64,000 nt of DNA, taken from Schaalia odontolytica. GTDB taxonomy: Bacteria > Actinomycetota > Actinomycetes > Actinomycetales > Actinomycetaceae. Position 1 is the first letter of the stretch, and each line of letters starts with the position of its first letter. This document shows, in pieces, positions 15,746-24,870 of this stretch. The DNA lies in contig NZ_PKKM01000003.1 of NCBI RefSeq assembly GCF_002847525.1, forward strand, positions 1 to 64,000, given 5' to 3'. The notes beneath the pieces are model-generated. The model was not told where the DNA came from and made no database searches. It saw only the letters and a program-made list of their open reading frames with translations. A program made the position numbers and the translations under genes.

Positions 15746-16501
15746 ATGACCTCACCCCTGACCATTCCCGTCGCGGTCGACATCGTCGCCCTGACGGTCA
15801 TCGACCACACGCTCCACGCCCTCGTCGTGCGGCGCGGAATTGAGCCTTTCAAGGACCATCTGGCACTCCCCGGCGGCTTCCTGCGCGAGGGCGAGCAGAC
15901 CGAGGAGGCAGCAGCACGCGAGCTTGAGGAAGAAACGGGCATTACACCCCCAGGACATCTCGAACAGCTGCGTTCCTACGGACCGGAAGGCCGCGACCCG
16001 CGCGGGCCAATTCTCTCCGTCGCCTACCTCCTCCTCGCCCCCTCGTTCTCACCAACCGAAGCGGGAGGTGACGCCGCGGGTACCCTGTGGCATCCCGTCG
16101 ACGCGCTCCTTGCACCCTCCTCACCCCTCGCCTTCGACCACGCACGGATCCTCGCGGACGGCGTGGAGCGCGCCCGTTCCAAGATCGAATACTCACCCCT
16201 GGCCACATCCTTCTGCGGCCCCGAGTTCACGATCACACAGCTGCGCACCACATACGAAGCCATCTGGGGATCGGCGCTCGACCCGCGCAATTTTCATCGC
16301 AAAGCAACAAAAACCGCATCTTTCATCGAGCCAACGGGAGGCACGGTGCGCGAGGGTGCCGGGCGCCCGGCCGCCCTCTACCGCCTCGTCCCGGGCGTCG
16401 ATGCTACGGCCTTCGTCCTCGACCCACCCCTGCGCCGCCCACCCGCTCCAGCCCCGGCCTCGTCAATGAAGAGCACGAGCGCTCCGAGTGCGCAAGAATA
16501 G
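15746..16501 (+). CDS. nrtR: NrtR-type Nudix transcriptional regulator of NAD synthesis
   Basis: 251 residues. An N-terminal Nudix-fold domain (about 8-140) carries LPGGFLREGEQTEEAAARELEEETG (from about residue 40), a near-complete Nudix box, and is followed by a winged-helix region (about 150-215; FTITQLRTTYEAIWG, NFHRKA). NrtR repressors sense ADP-ribose-type metabolites and control NAD biosynthesis. Adjacency to nadE, 20 bases downstream and in the same direction, supports this. The C-terminal tail (PAPASSMKS) is low complexity and includes the recurrent CCCCGGCCTCGT 12-mer. No Shine-Dalgarno is visible; a TAGGCT box 6 bases upstream suggests a leaderless message and self-control through the shared operator. 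Because the Nudix box is nearly intact, residual hydrolase activity cannot be excluded. Confidence 0.85.
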   Translation: MTSPLTIPVAVDIVALTVIDHTLHALVVRRGIEPFKDHLALPGGFLREGEQTEEAAARELEEETGITPPGHLEQLRSYGPEGRDPRGPILSVAYLLLAPSFSPTEAGGDAAGTLWHPVDALLAPSSPLAFDHARILADGVERARSKIEYSPLATSFCGPEFTITQLRTTYEAIWGSALDPRNFHRKATKTASFIEPTGGTVREGAGRPAALYRLVPGVDATAFVLDPPLRRPPAPAPASSMKSTSAPSAQE

Positions 16502-16521
16502 CCCAGTACCAAAGGAGAACC

Positions 16522-18603
16522 ATGAACTTCCATTCCCTCTACGACCAGGGCTTCGCGCGCGTTGCCGCCGTGACCCTGCCCGTGCACCCCGCCCGCCCGT
16601 TCGAGAACGCGCGCGAGATCATCGACGCCGCCCGCGAGCTTGATACCCGCGGCGTCGCGATGGGCGTTTTCCCCGAACTGTGCATCTCCGGCTACGCCAT
16701 CGACGACCTTTTCCTGCAGGACGTGCTGCTCGATAACGTCGAAAAGGCCCTCGCCAACATCGTCGAGGCCAGTGCCGACCTGCTGCCCCTCCTCGTCGTG
16801 GGTGCGCCCCTGCGCAAGGACAACGCCCTGTACAACTGCGCCGTCGCCATCCACCGCGGCCGCGTGCTGGCGATCGTCCCCAAGTCCCACCTGCCCAACT
16901 ACCGCGAGTTCTACGAGAAGCGCCACTTCGTCACCATGCCCCCGCGCGCCAGCGAGCGCATCGAAGTGCCGTGGGGCGGCGTCGAGGAATTCAGTGGCGG
17001 CCCCGTGTGGGTTCCCTTCGGCCAGGTCCTCCTGTCCGCCGACGACGTGCCCGGCCTGACCATCGGCATCGAGATCTGCGAAGACATGTGGGTCCCCGTC
17101 ACCCCGTCGACGGAGCTGGCGCTCGCGGGCGCGACCGTCCTGGCCAACCTGTCGGCCTCCCCCATCACCGTGGGACGCGGCGCCGACCGCGAGCTCATGG
17201 TGCGCTCGGTGTCCGCGCGCTGCTGCGCGGCCTACGTGTACACGGCCGCCGGCATCGGCGAGTCCAGCACGGACCTCGCCTGGGACGGCGAAACCATGAT
17301 TTACGAGGCCGGGGAACGCCTCGCAATCGGCGAACGCTTCCAGGAGGGCACCCACATCACGATCGCCGACGTGGACCTGGAGCGCCTGCGCACCGAGCGC
17401 AAGCGCCAGAACTCGTTCACGGACAACGCACAGCGCTACTTCGCGGGCGATGAGCGCATGGCCCCACAGGAGGTCGAGTTCACGCTCGACCCGCCGCGCA
17501 CCGACCTGGGCCTGGAGCGAGCAGTCAACCGCTTCCCCTTCGTCCCCAACGATCCCACGCGCCTGGAGCAGGACTGCTACGAGGCCTACAATATTCAGGT
17601 GGCCGGCCTGGTCCAGCGCCTGCGCGCGATCGGCAACCCGAAGATCGTCATCGGCGTCTCGGGCGGCCTGGATTCGACGCACGCGCTGGTCGTCGCCGCG
17701 CACGCGATGGACCTGCTGGGCCGTCCGCGCACGGACATCCTGTGCTACACGCTACCCGGCTTCGCCACCTCCGAGCGCACGAAGAAGAACGCGACCCTGC
17801 TGTGCCAGTACCTGGGCACGTCCTTCGAGGAGATCGACATCCGCCCGGCGGCCACGCAGATGCTGGCCGACATCGGTCACCCCTACGGCGAGGGCGAGGC
17901 CACCTACGACGTGACCTTTGAGAACGTCCAGGCGGGCCTGCGCACCGACTACCTGTTCCGCCTGGCCAACCACCTTGGCGGCATCGTGCTGGGCACGGGC
18001 GACCTGTCCGAGCTGGCGCTGGGCTGGTGCACGTACGGCGTGGGCGACCAGATGAGCCACTACGCGGTCAACACGGGCGTGCCCAAGACCCTCATGCAGC
18101 ACCTGATCCGCTGGGTCGTGGCCTCCAAGCAGTTCGACGACCGCGTCGGCGAGGTCCTCCTGTCGATCCTGCACACGGAGATCTCCCCCGAGCTGGTTCC
18201 CGCCAAGCCGGGCGAGAAAATGCAGTCCACGCAGGACAAGATCGGCCCCTACAACCTGCAGGACTTCACGCTCTACCACGTACTGCGTCGCGGCGCGCGC
18301 CCCTCGAAGATCGCGTTCCTGGCGGAGAAGGCCTGGTCGGACGCCTCGGTCGGCTCCTGGCCGGTCGGCTTCCCCGAGGAGGACAAGGTCGCGTACTCGC
18401 TCGAGGAGATCGTCAAGTGGGAGCGCCTGTTCCTCTGGCGTTTCTTCAGCCAGCAGTTCAAACGCAGCGCCCTGCCCAACGGCCCGAAGGTCATGGCCGG
18501 CGGCTCCCTGTCCCCGCGCGGGGATTGGCGCATGCCCTCCGACGTGTCGGGGGCGGATTGGGTCGCCGAACTCGACGAGGCCGTGAAGGGCCTGGTCGAC
18601 TAA
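16522..18603 (+). CDS. nadE: Glutamine-dependent NAD+ synthetase
   Basis: 693 residues catalysing the last step of NAD synthesis, amidation of deamido-NAD with ammonia from glutamine. The N-terminal nitrilase-type glutaminase domain shows the Glu52 (FPELCISG), Lys121 (VPKSHLPNY) and Cys186 (IEICEDMW) triad. The C-terminal synthetase has the ATP P-loop SGGLDS (380-385), [19 protein letters not shown] and the C-terminal [18 protein letters not shown]. Length fits the long actinobacterial form. The ATG at 16522 follows AAAGGAG; longer upstream frames overlap nrtR and are not used. It forms a probable two-gene operon with nrtR. Confidence 0.96.
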   Translation: MNFHSLYDQGFARVAAVTLPVHPARPFENAREIIDAARELDTRGVAMGVFPELCISGYAIDDLFLQDVLLDNVEKALANIVEASADLLPLLVVGAPLRKDNALYNCAVAIHRGRVLAIVPKSHLPNYREFYEKRHFVTMPPRASERIEVPWGGVEEFSGGPVWVPFGQVLLSADDVPGLTIGIEICEDMWVPVTPSTELALAGATVLANLSASPITVGRGADRELMVRSVSARCCAAYVYTAAGIGESSTDLAWDGETMIYEAGERLAIGERFQEGTHITIADVDLERLRTERKRQNSFTDNAQRYFAGDERMAPQEVEFTLDPPRTDLGLERAVNRFPFVPNDPTRLEQDCYEAYNIQVAGLVQRLRAIGNPKIVIGVSGGLDSTHALVVAAHAMDLLGRPRTDILCYTLPGFATSERTKKNATLLCQYLGTSFEEIDIRPAATQMLADIGHPYGEGEATYDVTFENVQAGLRTDYLFRLANHLGGIVLGTGDLSELALGWCTYGVGDQMSHYAVNTGVPKTLMQHLIRWVVASKQFDDRVGEVLLSILHTEISPELVPAKPGEKMQSTQDKIGPYNLQDFTLYHVLRRGARPSKIAFLAEKAWSDASVGSWPVGFPEEDKVAYSLEEIVKWERLFLWRFFSQQFKRSALPNGPKVMAGGSLSPRGDWRMPSDVSGADWVAELDEAVKGLVD

Positions 18604-18612
18604 AGCACCGCG

Positions 18613-18643
18613 TCGCTCGGGCCGATTGCCCAGGCGCGAGCGA
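18613..18643 (+). terminator. Possible terminator after nadE
   Basis: TCGCTCG (18613-18619) pairs with CGAGCGA (18637-18643), with an internal GGC/GCC pairing and no U tract. It lies 9 bases after the stop. Confidence 0.35.
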
Positions 18644-18781
18644 ATGCGATCATCACACATGCCGTCGAGGTCCTTGGGAACAACGGAGACAGCGATCCGT
18701 TGCGTCCCGAGGGCCTCGACTCACACCTCCGTCATATCCCTCTCAGCCATAGCACTCGCCCATTAGTCAGGAGGCGACACG

Positions 18782-19657
18782 ATGCCCATCGCTATCAACG
18801 GAAACGTCAACGGAACTCAGATTTGGATACCCGACCACCACTGGTGGGATAACCCGTTCCTCTGGCCTCTCCCCAAGCGGCCCGAGGACGGGCAGCTCGA
18901 CTGGGAGCGCCTCTTCCCCCATCAACGCGACGTTGTCCGTCGTTTTTCGTCGATCTTGCGCACGCTGTGGGGACTGCCCCCGGAGCTGCCGCCGGTTCCC
19001 TACCAGCCCTTCGGCACGCCGAGTCCGCAGGGGTGGGTGATGCCCCTGCGCATGAGCGCCCAAGCCTACCTACAGATTGGCGGGATGAACTGCGGCGGCT
19101 TTATCCGATCCCATCACCCCGTTCGAGGAACGGGCACATTTGCGCTGCTCATCGACTTCGGGGGCGGTTATCCTTGGTTCGTTCTGCGCGCGGATGGCCG
19201 TCCCTGGCACGACAATCCGCGCGCTAATCACACACGAGCAGCCTCCGTACAAGTGAACGTTCTCGCGTGGCAGGCCACCACAAAACGGGTCTTGCCTGAT
19301 AGCACGATCGACATCATCCCCCAGACCCTCCCTACGTGGGTGCGCACCATCTACCCAGAGCGGAACCGCGACGACTCATCTCTCTACGGCACTCTCGAGT
19401 CTCTGCCTGCACCGGTCGAGGAGCGTATCGAGGTTCAGGATGTCCCCGTGTGGTGGAAGGGATTGCACAACCAGCTCTGGAAGCACTTCCTGCGACCAGA
19501 TCCCCAGAAACCAGAGAGCCTCCCCTACGGAGCAAACTCGATCGAGGAGGAGAATGCCTTCCAATGCATCACCCAGTACGGGTACCTCGTCAAGGACTGG
19601 ACGGAACCCTACGAACCCCATCCTCGTTTGGCGGCGCGCTTCGAGGAGCAGGATTAA
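18782..19657 (+). CDS. Unrecognised 291-aa protein
   Basis: A soluble-looking protein rich in Trp, Pro and His, with no signal peptide or membrane segment. The N-terminus NGNVNGTQIWIPDHHWWDNPF and the later VPVWWKGLHNQLWKHFLRPDP are conspicuous. A central glycine-rich stretch (TFALLIDFGGGYPWFVLRADG) suggests a beta-rich fold. I do not recognise a family. An AGGAGG ribosome site precedes the ATG and a strong hairpin follows, so it is a single-gene unit. Its GC content and codon use look less biased than those of nadE or the iron transporter, which may indicate a recent arrival. Confidence 0.7.
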   Translation: MPIAINGNVNGTQIWIPDHHWWDNPFLWPLPKRPEDGQLDWERLFPHQRDVVRRFSSILRTLWGLPPELPPVPYQPFGTPSPQGWVMPLRMSAQAYLQIGGMNCGGFIRSHHPVRGTGTFALLIDFGGGYPWFVLRADGRPWHDNPRANHTRAASVQVNVLAWQATTKRVLPDSTIDIIPQTLPTWVRTIYPERNRDDSSLYGTLESLPAPVEERIEVQDVPVWWKGLHNQLWKHFLRPDPQKPESLPYGANSIEEENAFQCITQYGYLVKDWTEPYEPHPRLAARFEEQD

Positions 19658-19740
19658 TAATGAGCCAATAACCCGTCATGGCATATAACGGGCCTGGTCG
19701 ACTGACCTGACACACGCTCGGCAAGCCGAGCTGTTTCCTG

Positions 19741-19770
19741 AGGGGCGGTGCTCACGCGAGCACCGCCCCT
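19741..19770 (+). terminator. Hairpin downstream of the 291-aa protein gene
   Basis: A perfect 13-bp stem, AGGGGCGGTGCTC (19741-19753) with its complement (19758-19770) and a 4-base loop. It lies 84 bases past the stop with no U tract. Confidence 0.6.
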
Positions 19771-19895
19771 TGGCATACTCGCAGCGCTCAGTTCCGGGCC
19801 TCATCAGGCCATACACTCCTGCACCTCATCCTCGAAACTATGCAGGTTTTCACACGCACGGAGCTCAAAACATCTGTAAGGTTGGTTTTGGCAGT

Positions 19896-19914
19896 TAGGT
19901 AAGCCTAGCTTTTC
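19896..19914 (+). promoter_or_regulatory. DtxR/IdeR-type iron box
   Basis: TTAGGTAAGCCTAGCTTTT matches 14 of 19 positions of the classical actinobacterial iron box (TTAGGTTAGSCTAACCTAA), with an intact left half. It lies 38 bases before the start of the siderophore-binding protein gene, a typical position for iron-dependent repression. Confidence 0.72.
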
Positions 19915-19951
19915 CTATTTCAGCCCCAGCACAGCTAACCTCTACGGAGAA

Positions 19952-20980
19952 ATGATGTCTCGTACGACCACCTCCCTGGCCGCAATCGCCGCCGTTGCCG
20001 CCCTCGGTCTGGCCGCATGCTCTTCCGGCGCCACCACCTCGTCCTCTCAGTCCTCCTCCGAGCCCTCCGCTGCCGCGAGCGAGACCATGCAGGCCACTCA
20101 GCCCTCGTCCGTGACGGTCGAGGCGAACGATGGCACGGTGGAGATCAAGCTGCCCGTGACCCGCGCGGCCTCCCTTGACAACCGCACCTTCGAGGTGCTC
20201 CAGCAGTGGGACGTGCAGCTCGTCGCCGCCCCCAAGAAGCTGATCCCCACGACCGTCACCGCGTTCAACGGTGAGGGCGTCGCCGACGTGGGCATGCACC
20301 GCGACCCCAACCTGGAGGCCCTGGTCGCTGCCGAACCCGACCTCATCATCTCCGGTCAGCGCTTCTACAAGTTCGACGCGCAGATCAAGGAGCTGGCGCC
20401 CGACGTCCCGCTCATCAACCTCGAGCCGCGCGATGGCAAGCCCTTCAACGAGGAGCTTATCCGCGAGGTCACCACCCTCGGTGAGATTTTCGGCAAGCAG
20501 GACGAGGCCAAGAAGCTCGTCGACGACTTCAACGCCTCGATCGAGCGCGCGAAGAAGGCCTACGACGGCTCCTCGACCGTCATGGCGGTTGACGTCTCCG
20601 GCGGCAACATCGGCTACGTGGCGCCCGGCAAGGGCCGCACGTGGGGCCCGGTCTTCGACCTGCTCGGCCTGAAGCCGGCCCTCGAGGTCGAGGGTGCGAC
20701 CGACTCGCACACCGGTGACGACATCTCCGTCGAGGCTATTGCCGAGGCGAACCCGGCGTGGATCTTCGTCCTCGACCGCGACGCCGCCATCACCAAGGAC
20801 GGTTCCAACACCCCGGCCGAGACCGTGATCTCCGGCAACGCCGCCCTGCAGAACGTCGCCGCGCTGCAGAACAAGCACGTCGTGTACGCGCCCAACGATA
20901 CGTACACCAACGAGTCCATCATCACCTACACGGAGATCTTCAACTCCATCGCGGACGCCTTCGAATCCGCAAAGAAGTGA
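19952..20980 (+). CDS. Ferric siderophore ABC transporter substrate-binding lipoprotein
   Basis: 342 residues. A lipoprotein signal peptide with lipobox LAAC (Cys23) and a Ser/Thr/Ala-rich linker (about 24-50) precede a FepB/BtuF-type binding domain. Landmarks include TVTAFNGEGVADVGMHRDPNLEAL, PDLIISG, VPLINLEPR, VMAVDVSGGNIGYV and WIFVLDRDAA. The overall look is closest to the CeuE/FatB/YclQ subgroup for catecholate siderophores, but the ligand is inferred. Tandem ATGs at 19952 and 19955 follow CGGAGA. It heads an operon with two permeases and an ATPase, under an iron box. A hairpin right after the gene probably makes it more abundant than the rest of the transporter. Confidence 0.88.
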   Translation: MMSRTTTSLAAIAAVAALGLAACSSGATTSSSQSSSEPSAAASETMQATQPSSVTVEANDGTVEIKLPVTRAASLDNRTFEVLQQWDVQLVAAPKKLIPTTVTAFNGEGVADVGMHRDPNLEALVAAEPDLIISGQRFYKFDAQIKELAPDVPLINLEPRDGKPFNEELIREVTTLGEIFGKQDEAKKLVDDFNASIERAKKAYDGSSTVMAVDVSGGNIGYVAPGKGRTWGPVFDLLGLKPALEVEGATDSHTGDDISVEAIAEANPAWIFVLDRDAAITKDGSNTPAETVISGNAALQNVAALQNKHVVYAPNDTYTNESIITYTEIFNSIADAFESAKK

Positions 20981-20995
20981 CCCTCTGACACATAA

Positions 20996-21025
20996 GCGGG
21001 TGCCGCCTTTCGGGGCGGCACCCGC
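20996..21025 (+). terminator. Attenuator hairpin after the binding-protein gene
   Basis: A perfect 12-bp stem (20996-21007 with 21014-21025, loop TTTCGG) is followed a few bases later by GTTTTGTT. It lies between binding protein and permease, the usual place for differential expression in ABC operons. Confidence 0.65.
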
Positions 21026-21038
21026 GCCCCGTTTTGTT

Positions 21039-22064
21039 ATGACGCACTCCCCCACCACCGCCACGCCCGCAGACGCGGCGCTCGAGCGAGAGGCCGCCCC
21101 GGCCTCGTCGAAGCGCCGTCCCCTGGCGCTCGCCCTGGCCACGCTCGCCGTGGCTGCGCTCCTCGTCCTGTCGCTCTCGACCGGCGAATACTCGATCCTC
21201 TCCCAGGACGACGGTTGGCAGATCTTCCTCGCCGTGCGCGTCCCGCGCACGATCGCGCTCGTCCTGTCAGGCGCCGCGATGTCGATGAGCGGCCTCGTCA
21301 TGCAGCTCGTCACCCAAAACCGCTTCGCAGAGCCCTCCACGACGGGCACGACCGAGTGGGCGGGTCTGGGCCTGCTCGTCATCATGATCGTGTGGCCCGG
21401 CGCCCCGATCCTGGTGCGCATGACCTGCGCGATCGTCTTCGCGTTCGTGGGCACGATGGTGTTTTTCGCGCTGCTGCGCCGCGTCTCCCTGCGCTCCTCG
21501 CTGCTGGTGCCGATCATGGGCATGATGCTCGGCGCGGTCGTCTCCGCGATCTCGACGTTCCTGGCGCTCGAGACGAACACCCTGCAGAGCGTCTCCGTGT
21601 GGTTCCAGGGGTCCTTCACCTCGGTGTACGAGGGCCAGTACGAGGTCCTGTGGATCGTCACCATCGTCGTGGCCATCGTGTTCATCATGGCGGATCGCCT
21701 GACGGCCGTGTCCCTCGGCGAGGACATCGCAATCTCCCTCGGCGTCAACTACCACCGCATGGTCCTCATTGCGACGGGGCTCGTAGCCGTGGCGACCGGC
21801 GTCGTCACTGTCGTCGTCGGTTCCCTGCCATTCCTGGGCCTCATCGTCCCCAACCTCGTGTCCCTGTCGATGGGTGACAACCTGCGCACGAACCTCCCCT
21901 GGGTATGCCTGGCGGGCATCTCCCTCGTGACGGTCACGGACCTGCTGGCACGCACGATCATCTCCCCCTTCGAGATGCCCGTGTCGGTCATCCTGGGCGT
22001 CCTCGGCGCCTTCGTCTTTATCGCGCTCGTGCTGCGCCAGGCCAAGAAGGGAGCCGTCCTATGA
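21039..22064 (+). CDS. Siderophore ABC transporter permease, FecCD family (first)
   Basis: 341 residues from the ATG at 21039, with about nine hydrophobic helices after a ~30-residue charged N-terminal tail (ALEREAAPASSKRRP, containing the recurrent 12-mer). FecCD landmarks: RVPRTIALVLSGAAMSMSGLVMQ near the N-terminus, LGEDIAISLGVNYHRM and GSLPFLGLIVPNLVSLSMGDN for the cytoplasmic ATPase contact, and SPFEMPVSVILGVLGAFVFI at the end. The start was placed after the hairpin; longer frames run through the hairpin. It overlaps the next gene by ATGA. Confidence 0.9.
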   Translation: MTHSPTTATPADAALEREAAPASSKRRPLALALATLAVAALLVLSLSTGEYSILSQDDGWQIFLAVRVPRTIALVLSGAAMSMSGLVMQLVTQNRFAEPSTTGTTEWAGLGLLVIMIVWPGAPILVRMTCAIVFAFVGTMVFFALLRRVSLRSSLLVPIMGMMLGAVVSAISTFLALETNTLQSVSVWFQGSFTSVYEGQYEVLWIVTIVVAIVFIMADRLTAVSLGEDIAISLGVNYHRMVLIATGLVAVATGVVTVVVGSLPFLGLIVPNLVSLSMGDNLRTNLPWVCLAGISLVTVTDLLARTIISPFEMPVSVILGVLGAFVFIALVLRQAKKGAVL

Positions 22065-23146
22065 GCGTCCTGACTTCCCCCGCGCACCGCGAGGCCTCCT
22101 CCCCGACACCCGCCCCGGCCTCGTCCGCGCGCACGAAGCGCCCCGCCCGGCGTACCGGTACCTTCACGTCCTCGGCCGCCCGTCGACGCTGGTGGATCCT
22201 CTTCGGGGTCGTGTGCGCGGTGGCGATCCTCGCCTGCATCGGCCTCATCGCCTGGAAGAATCCCGCGGAGTTTGGAAGCCCGGTGTTCTGGAGGCTGGCC
22301 CGTCGGCGTGCCTTCGCGGTCCTCGCGATCGCCATCGTCGCGGTGTGTCAGGGCATGGCGACGGTCGCTTTCCAGACGGTGGCGAACAACCGCATCATCA
22401 CGCCCTCGATCCTTGGTTTCGAGTCCCTGTACCGGGCCATCCACACCTCGACGATCTTCTTCCTGGGCGTCGCCGGCCTCAACGCGTCGGCGACGGTTGG
22501 CAACTTTGTCGGGCAGCTCGCCCTCATGATCGCCCTGACCCTCGTGCTGTATTCGTGGCTGCTCACCTCGCAGCGCGCCTCGATGCACGCGATGCTCCTC
22601 ATCGGCGTCATGCTGGGCGCGGGCCTCGGGTCGATCTCCACCTTCATGCAGAGGCTGCTCACGCCCTCGGAGTTCGACGTGCTGACCGCGCGCCTTTTCG
22701 GGTCGATCGCGAACGCCCAGAAGGAGTATTTCCCCATCGCGGTTCCCCTCGTCGCGGCCGCGGCCATCGCCCTCGTGTTGCTCACGCGCCAGCTGTCGGT
22801 GCTCTCCCTCGGCCGCGAGACAGCCACCAACCTGGGACTCAATCACCGTCGCACCTCCGTGCTCGTCCTCGTCCTGGTATCGATCCTCATGGCCACGTCG
22901 ACCGCTCTCGTGGGTCCCATGACGTTCCTCGGGTTCCTCGTCGCGACGCTGGCCTACCAGTTCTCGGACACGCACGATCACCGCTACATCTTCGCGATGT
23001 CCGTCGCCCTGGGCACCGCGATCCTGGCCAGCGCATACTTCGCCATGAATCACGTGTTCAACACGCAGGGCGTCGTCTCCATCATCATCGAGTTCGTCGG
23101 CGGACTCGCGTTCATCGTCACTATTTTGCGGAAGGGCCGCCTGTGA
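22061..23146 (+). CDS. Siderophore ABC transporter permease, FecCD family (second)
   Basis: 361 residues; the ATG overlaps the previous stop. The ~50-residue N-terminal cytoplasmic tail is low complexity (SSPTPAPASSARTKRPARR) and again includes the PASS-encoding 12-mer. The membrane domain follows the FecCD pattern but is atypical at the N-terminus (RRRAFAVLAIAIVAVCQGMATVAFQTVANNRIITPSILG), as in YclO/FatC-type second permeases. LGRETATNLGLNHRRT and GPMTFLGFLVATLAYQ contact the ATPase. It forms the heteromeric channel with the preceding permease. Confidence 0.9.
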   Translation: MSVLTSPAHREASSPTPAPASSARTKRPARRTGTFTSSAARRRWWILFGVVCAVAILACIGLIAWKNPAEFGSPVFWRLARRRAFAVLAIAIVAVCQGMATVAFQTVANNRIITPSILGFESLYRAIHTSTIFFLGVAGLNASATVGNFVGQLALMIALTLVLYSWLLTSQRASMHAMLLIGVMLGAGLGSISTFMQRLLTPSEFDVLTARLFGSIANAQKEYFPIAVPLVAAAAIALVLLTRQLSVLSLGRETATNLGLNHRRTSVLVLVLVSILMATSTALVGPMTFLGFLVATLAYQFSDTHDHRYIFAMSVALGTAILASAYFAMNHVFNTQGVVSIIIEFVGGLAFIVTILRKGRL

Positions 23147-23898
23147 TCTCCATCGATTCCGTCGTCAAGCAGTACTCGCCGTCGGTGCGCATCGGCGAGG
23201 TCTCCCTCGACATCCCCACGGGCGGCATCACGGCGCTCGTGGGCCCCAACGGCGCGGGCAAGTCCACAATCCTCACCATGATCGGGCGCCTCCTCGGCAT
23301 CGACGAGGGCACGATCGAGGTCGGCGGCCTCAACGTGGCCACAACGAAGTCCTCCGAGCTGGCGCGCACCCTGTCAATCCTGCGCCAGGAGAACCACTTC
23401 ATTTCACGCCTCACGGTGCGTCAGCTGGTAGGTTTCGGACGCTTCCCCCACTCGAAGGGACGCCTGAGCGCCGAGGACGAGGCGATCATCGACCGCTACA
23501 TCGGCTTCCTCGACCTGGAGCAACTCGAAGGGCGCTACCTGGACCAGCTGTCGGGTGGCCAGCGTCAGCGCGCCTACGTCGCCATGGTGCTCGCCCAGGA
23601 GACGGAGTACGTCCTGCTGGACGAGCCCCTCAACAACCTGGACATCGCGCGCAGCGTCGAGATGATGCGCATGCTGGAGCGAGCGGCCCGCGAGTTTTCG
23701 CGCACGATCGTCATCGTCCTGCACGACATCAACTTCGCGGCGCGCTACGCCTCGCAGATCTGCGCGCTCAAGGACGGGAAGCTCGCCTTCATGGGCACGC
23801 CCGAGGAGATCATGCGCGACGAGGTCCTCACCAACATCTTCGACACCCCCGTCACCGTCGTGCCGGGCCCCAACGGCCCGATCGCCTGCTACTTCTGA
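23143..23898 (+). CDS. Siderophore ABC transporter ATP-binding protein
   Basis: 251 residues, GTG start overlapping the previous stop (GTGA). Walker A GPNGAGKST (34-42), a Q-loop around RQENHF, signature LSGGQRQRAYVA, Walker B YVLLDEPLNNLD and switch His in VLHDINFA are intact, so it is an active FecE/YclP-type ATPase. It energises import of the ferric siderophore bound by the lipoprotein at 19952-20980. Last gene of the iron operon. Confidence 0.95.
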   Translation: MISIDSVVKQYSPSVRIGEVSLDIPTGGITALVGPNGAGKSTILTMIGRLLGIDEGTIEVGGLNVATTKSSELARTLSILRQENHFISRLTVRQLVGFGRFPHSKGRLSAEDEAIIDRYIGFLDLEQLEGRYLDQLSGGQRQRAYVAMVLAQETEYVLLDEPLNNLDIARSVEMMRMLERAAREFSRTIVIVLHDINFAARYASQICALKDGKLAFMGTPEEIMRDEVLTNIFDTPVTVVPGPNGPIACYF

Positions 23899-24032
23899 GC
23901 GGGGCTGGGTCGGGCGCTCGGCTTGGCCGCCGCTCGTCGCTGCCTTCGCGGTGACGAGGCCCGGGCCGGGTAGAATGGGCGCGCGGCCCTTCGTGAAACG
24001 GCCGTGAAACGCTTATCTTTCGAGGGGTTCCC

Positions 24033-24389
24033 GTGCACGTCGGACTGATCGCCGTCTTCCTGATTCTCGCCGTCGCTCTCATCGCGGGCGGGCTCTACCT
24101 GTTCGCATCGGGCCTGACCGCGCGCGTCGGCGTGTGCCGTCCTCCCCTGGGGCTGCGCCTTCAGGGCGTTGAGCCCGGATCGCAGGAATGGGAGCGCGCG
24201 CACCGCGCCGCCTGGCCCATCCTCTTCGGCGGCGGCGTCCTGGGCACCGCCCACGGCATCGCCCTGGCCGCCACCACTCTCATGGACGCGCGCATCTCCG
24301 TGCCCATCGTCTTCATCGTCTCGGGGATCATCGTCGAGGCCGGCCTCTGGCTGGTCGCGAAGGGCGCCGGCAGGGCGTCGCTGAAGTAA
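24033..24389 (+). CDS. Small membrane protein, SdpI-like (tentative)
   Basis: 118 residues with three hydrophobic segments (about 5-25, 62-82, 88-110). The connecting loop GVCRPPLG..VEPGSQEWERAHRAAWPI loosely resembles the loop of SdpI-family proteins (R-P, then EWxxAHR). GTG start with GAGGGG about 6 bases upstream; TAGAAT at about 23973 may be its -10 box. It stands alone after the iron operon and no role can be assigned. Confidence 0.6.
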   Translation: MHVGLIAVFLILAVALIAGGLYLFASGLTARVGVCRPPLGLRLQGVEPGSQEWERAHRAAWPILFGGGVLGTAHGIALAATTLMDARISVPIVFIVSGIIVEAGLWLVAKGAGRASLK

Positions 24390-24438
24390 CGCTTCGTGGG
24401 GCGCCGATGCCCCGACCACCCCGCGCGGATACGACAAA

Positions 24439-24480
24439 CGGGCCCCGGCCTCGTGCATCACCTCACGAGGACGGGGCCCG
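24439..24480. terminator. Bidirectional terminator between convergent genes
   Basis: A stem of about 17 bp (24439-24455 with 24464-24480, one bulge) contains CCCCGGCCTCGTG. On the minus strand TTTGTCG follows, so it best fits termination of the cupin gene, but it also closes the small membrane protein gene. Confidence 0.7.
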
Positions 24481-24498
24481 CCGCACAGTGTCGGAGCC

Positions 24499-24870
24499 TC
24501 AGGCCTTGGGGCGCTCGCGACGATCCAGCATGTACAGGGCCATCTTCGAGGGCTCGAGCGCGCGCACGGCGTGCGGCAGGCGCGTACCGAAGTGGATGAC
24601 GTCGCCGGGCTTCAGGACAACGGTGCGACCGTCGGCCTCGATCTCGAGGGCACCCTCGAGGGTGTGCAGGATGACGGGCATCGCGGCGGTGTGCTCGCTG
24701 AGGATCTCGTCCTTGTCGAAGCTGAAGAGGACCAGGCGCACGCCCTCAGCGTGCATGACGGTGCGCGAGACCGTGGCTTCCTCGTTGATCTGGATCATCG
24801 AGGCGATGTCCTGCAGGTCCGTCATGATGGGCGTGGGGACCTCGGTGTTCGATTCGGGCGACAGGCTCAT
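24499..24870 (-). CDS. Small cupin-domain protein
   Basis: 123 residues with a single RmlC-type cupin barrel: the first motif is degenerate (FDKDEILSEHTAAMPVILHTLEGALEIEADG) and the second is LKPGDVIHFGTRLPHAVRALE. His residues in SEHT and PHAV could bind a metal. The ATG at 24870 overlaps the upstream methyltransferase stop (ATGA) and is preceded by AAGGAGA; an upstream in-frame start lies inside the methyltransferase gene. It is the second gene of a coupled pair. The substrate is unknown. Confidence 0.8.
   Translation of the reverse strand: MSLSPESNTEVPTPIMTDLQDIASMIQINEEATVSRTVMHAEGVRLVLFSFDKDEILSEHTAAMPVILHTLEGALEIEADGRTVVLKPGDVIHFGTRLPHAVRALEPSKMALYMLDRRERPKA

Noticed and set aside
19896..19914. 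A second iron box or other DtxR sites within the iron operon
   Set aside because: I looked for TTAGGTTAG-like halves before the permease, ATPase and following small gene and saw none of comparable quality.
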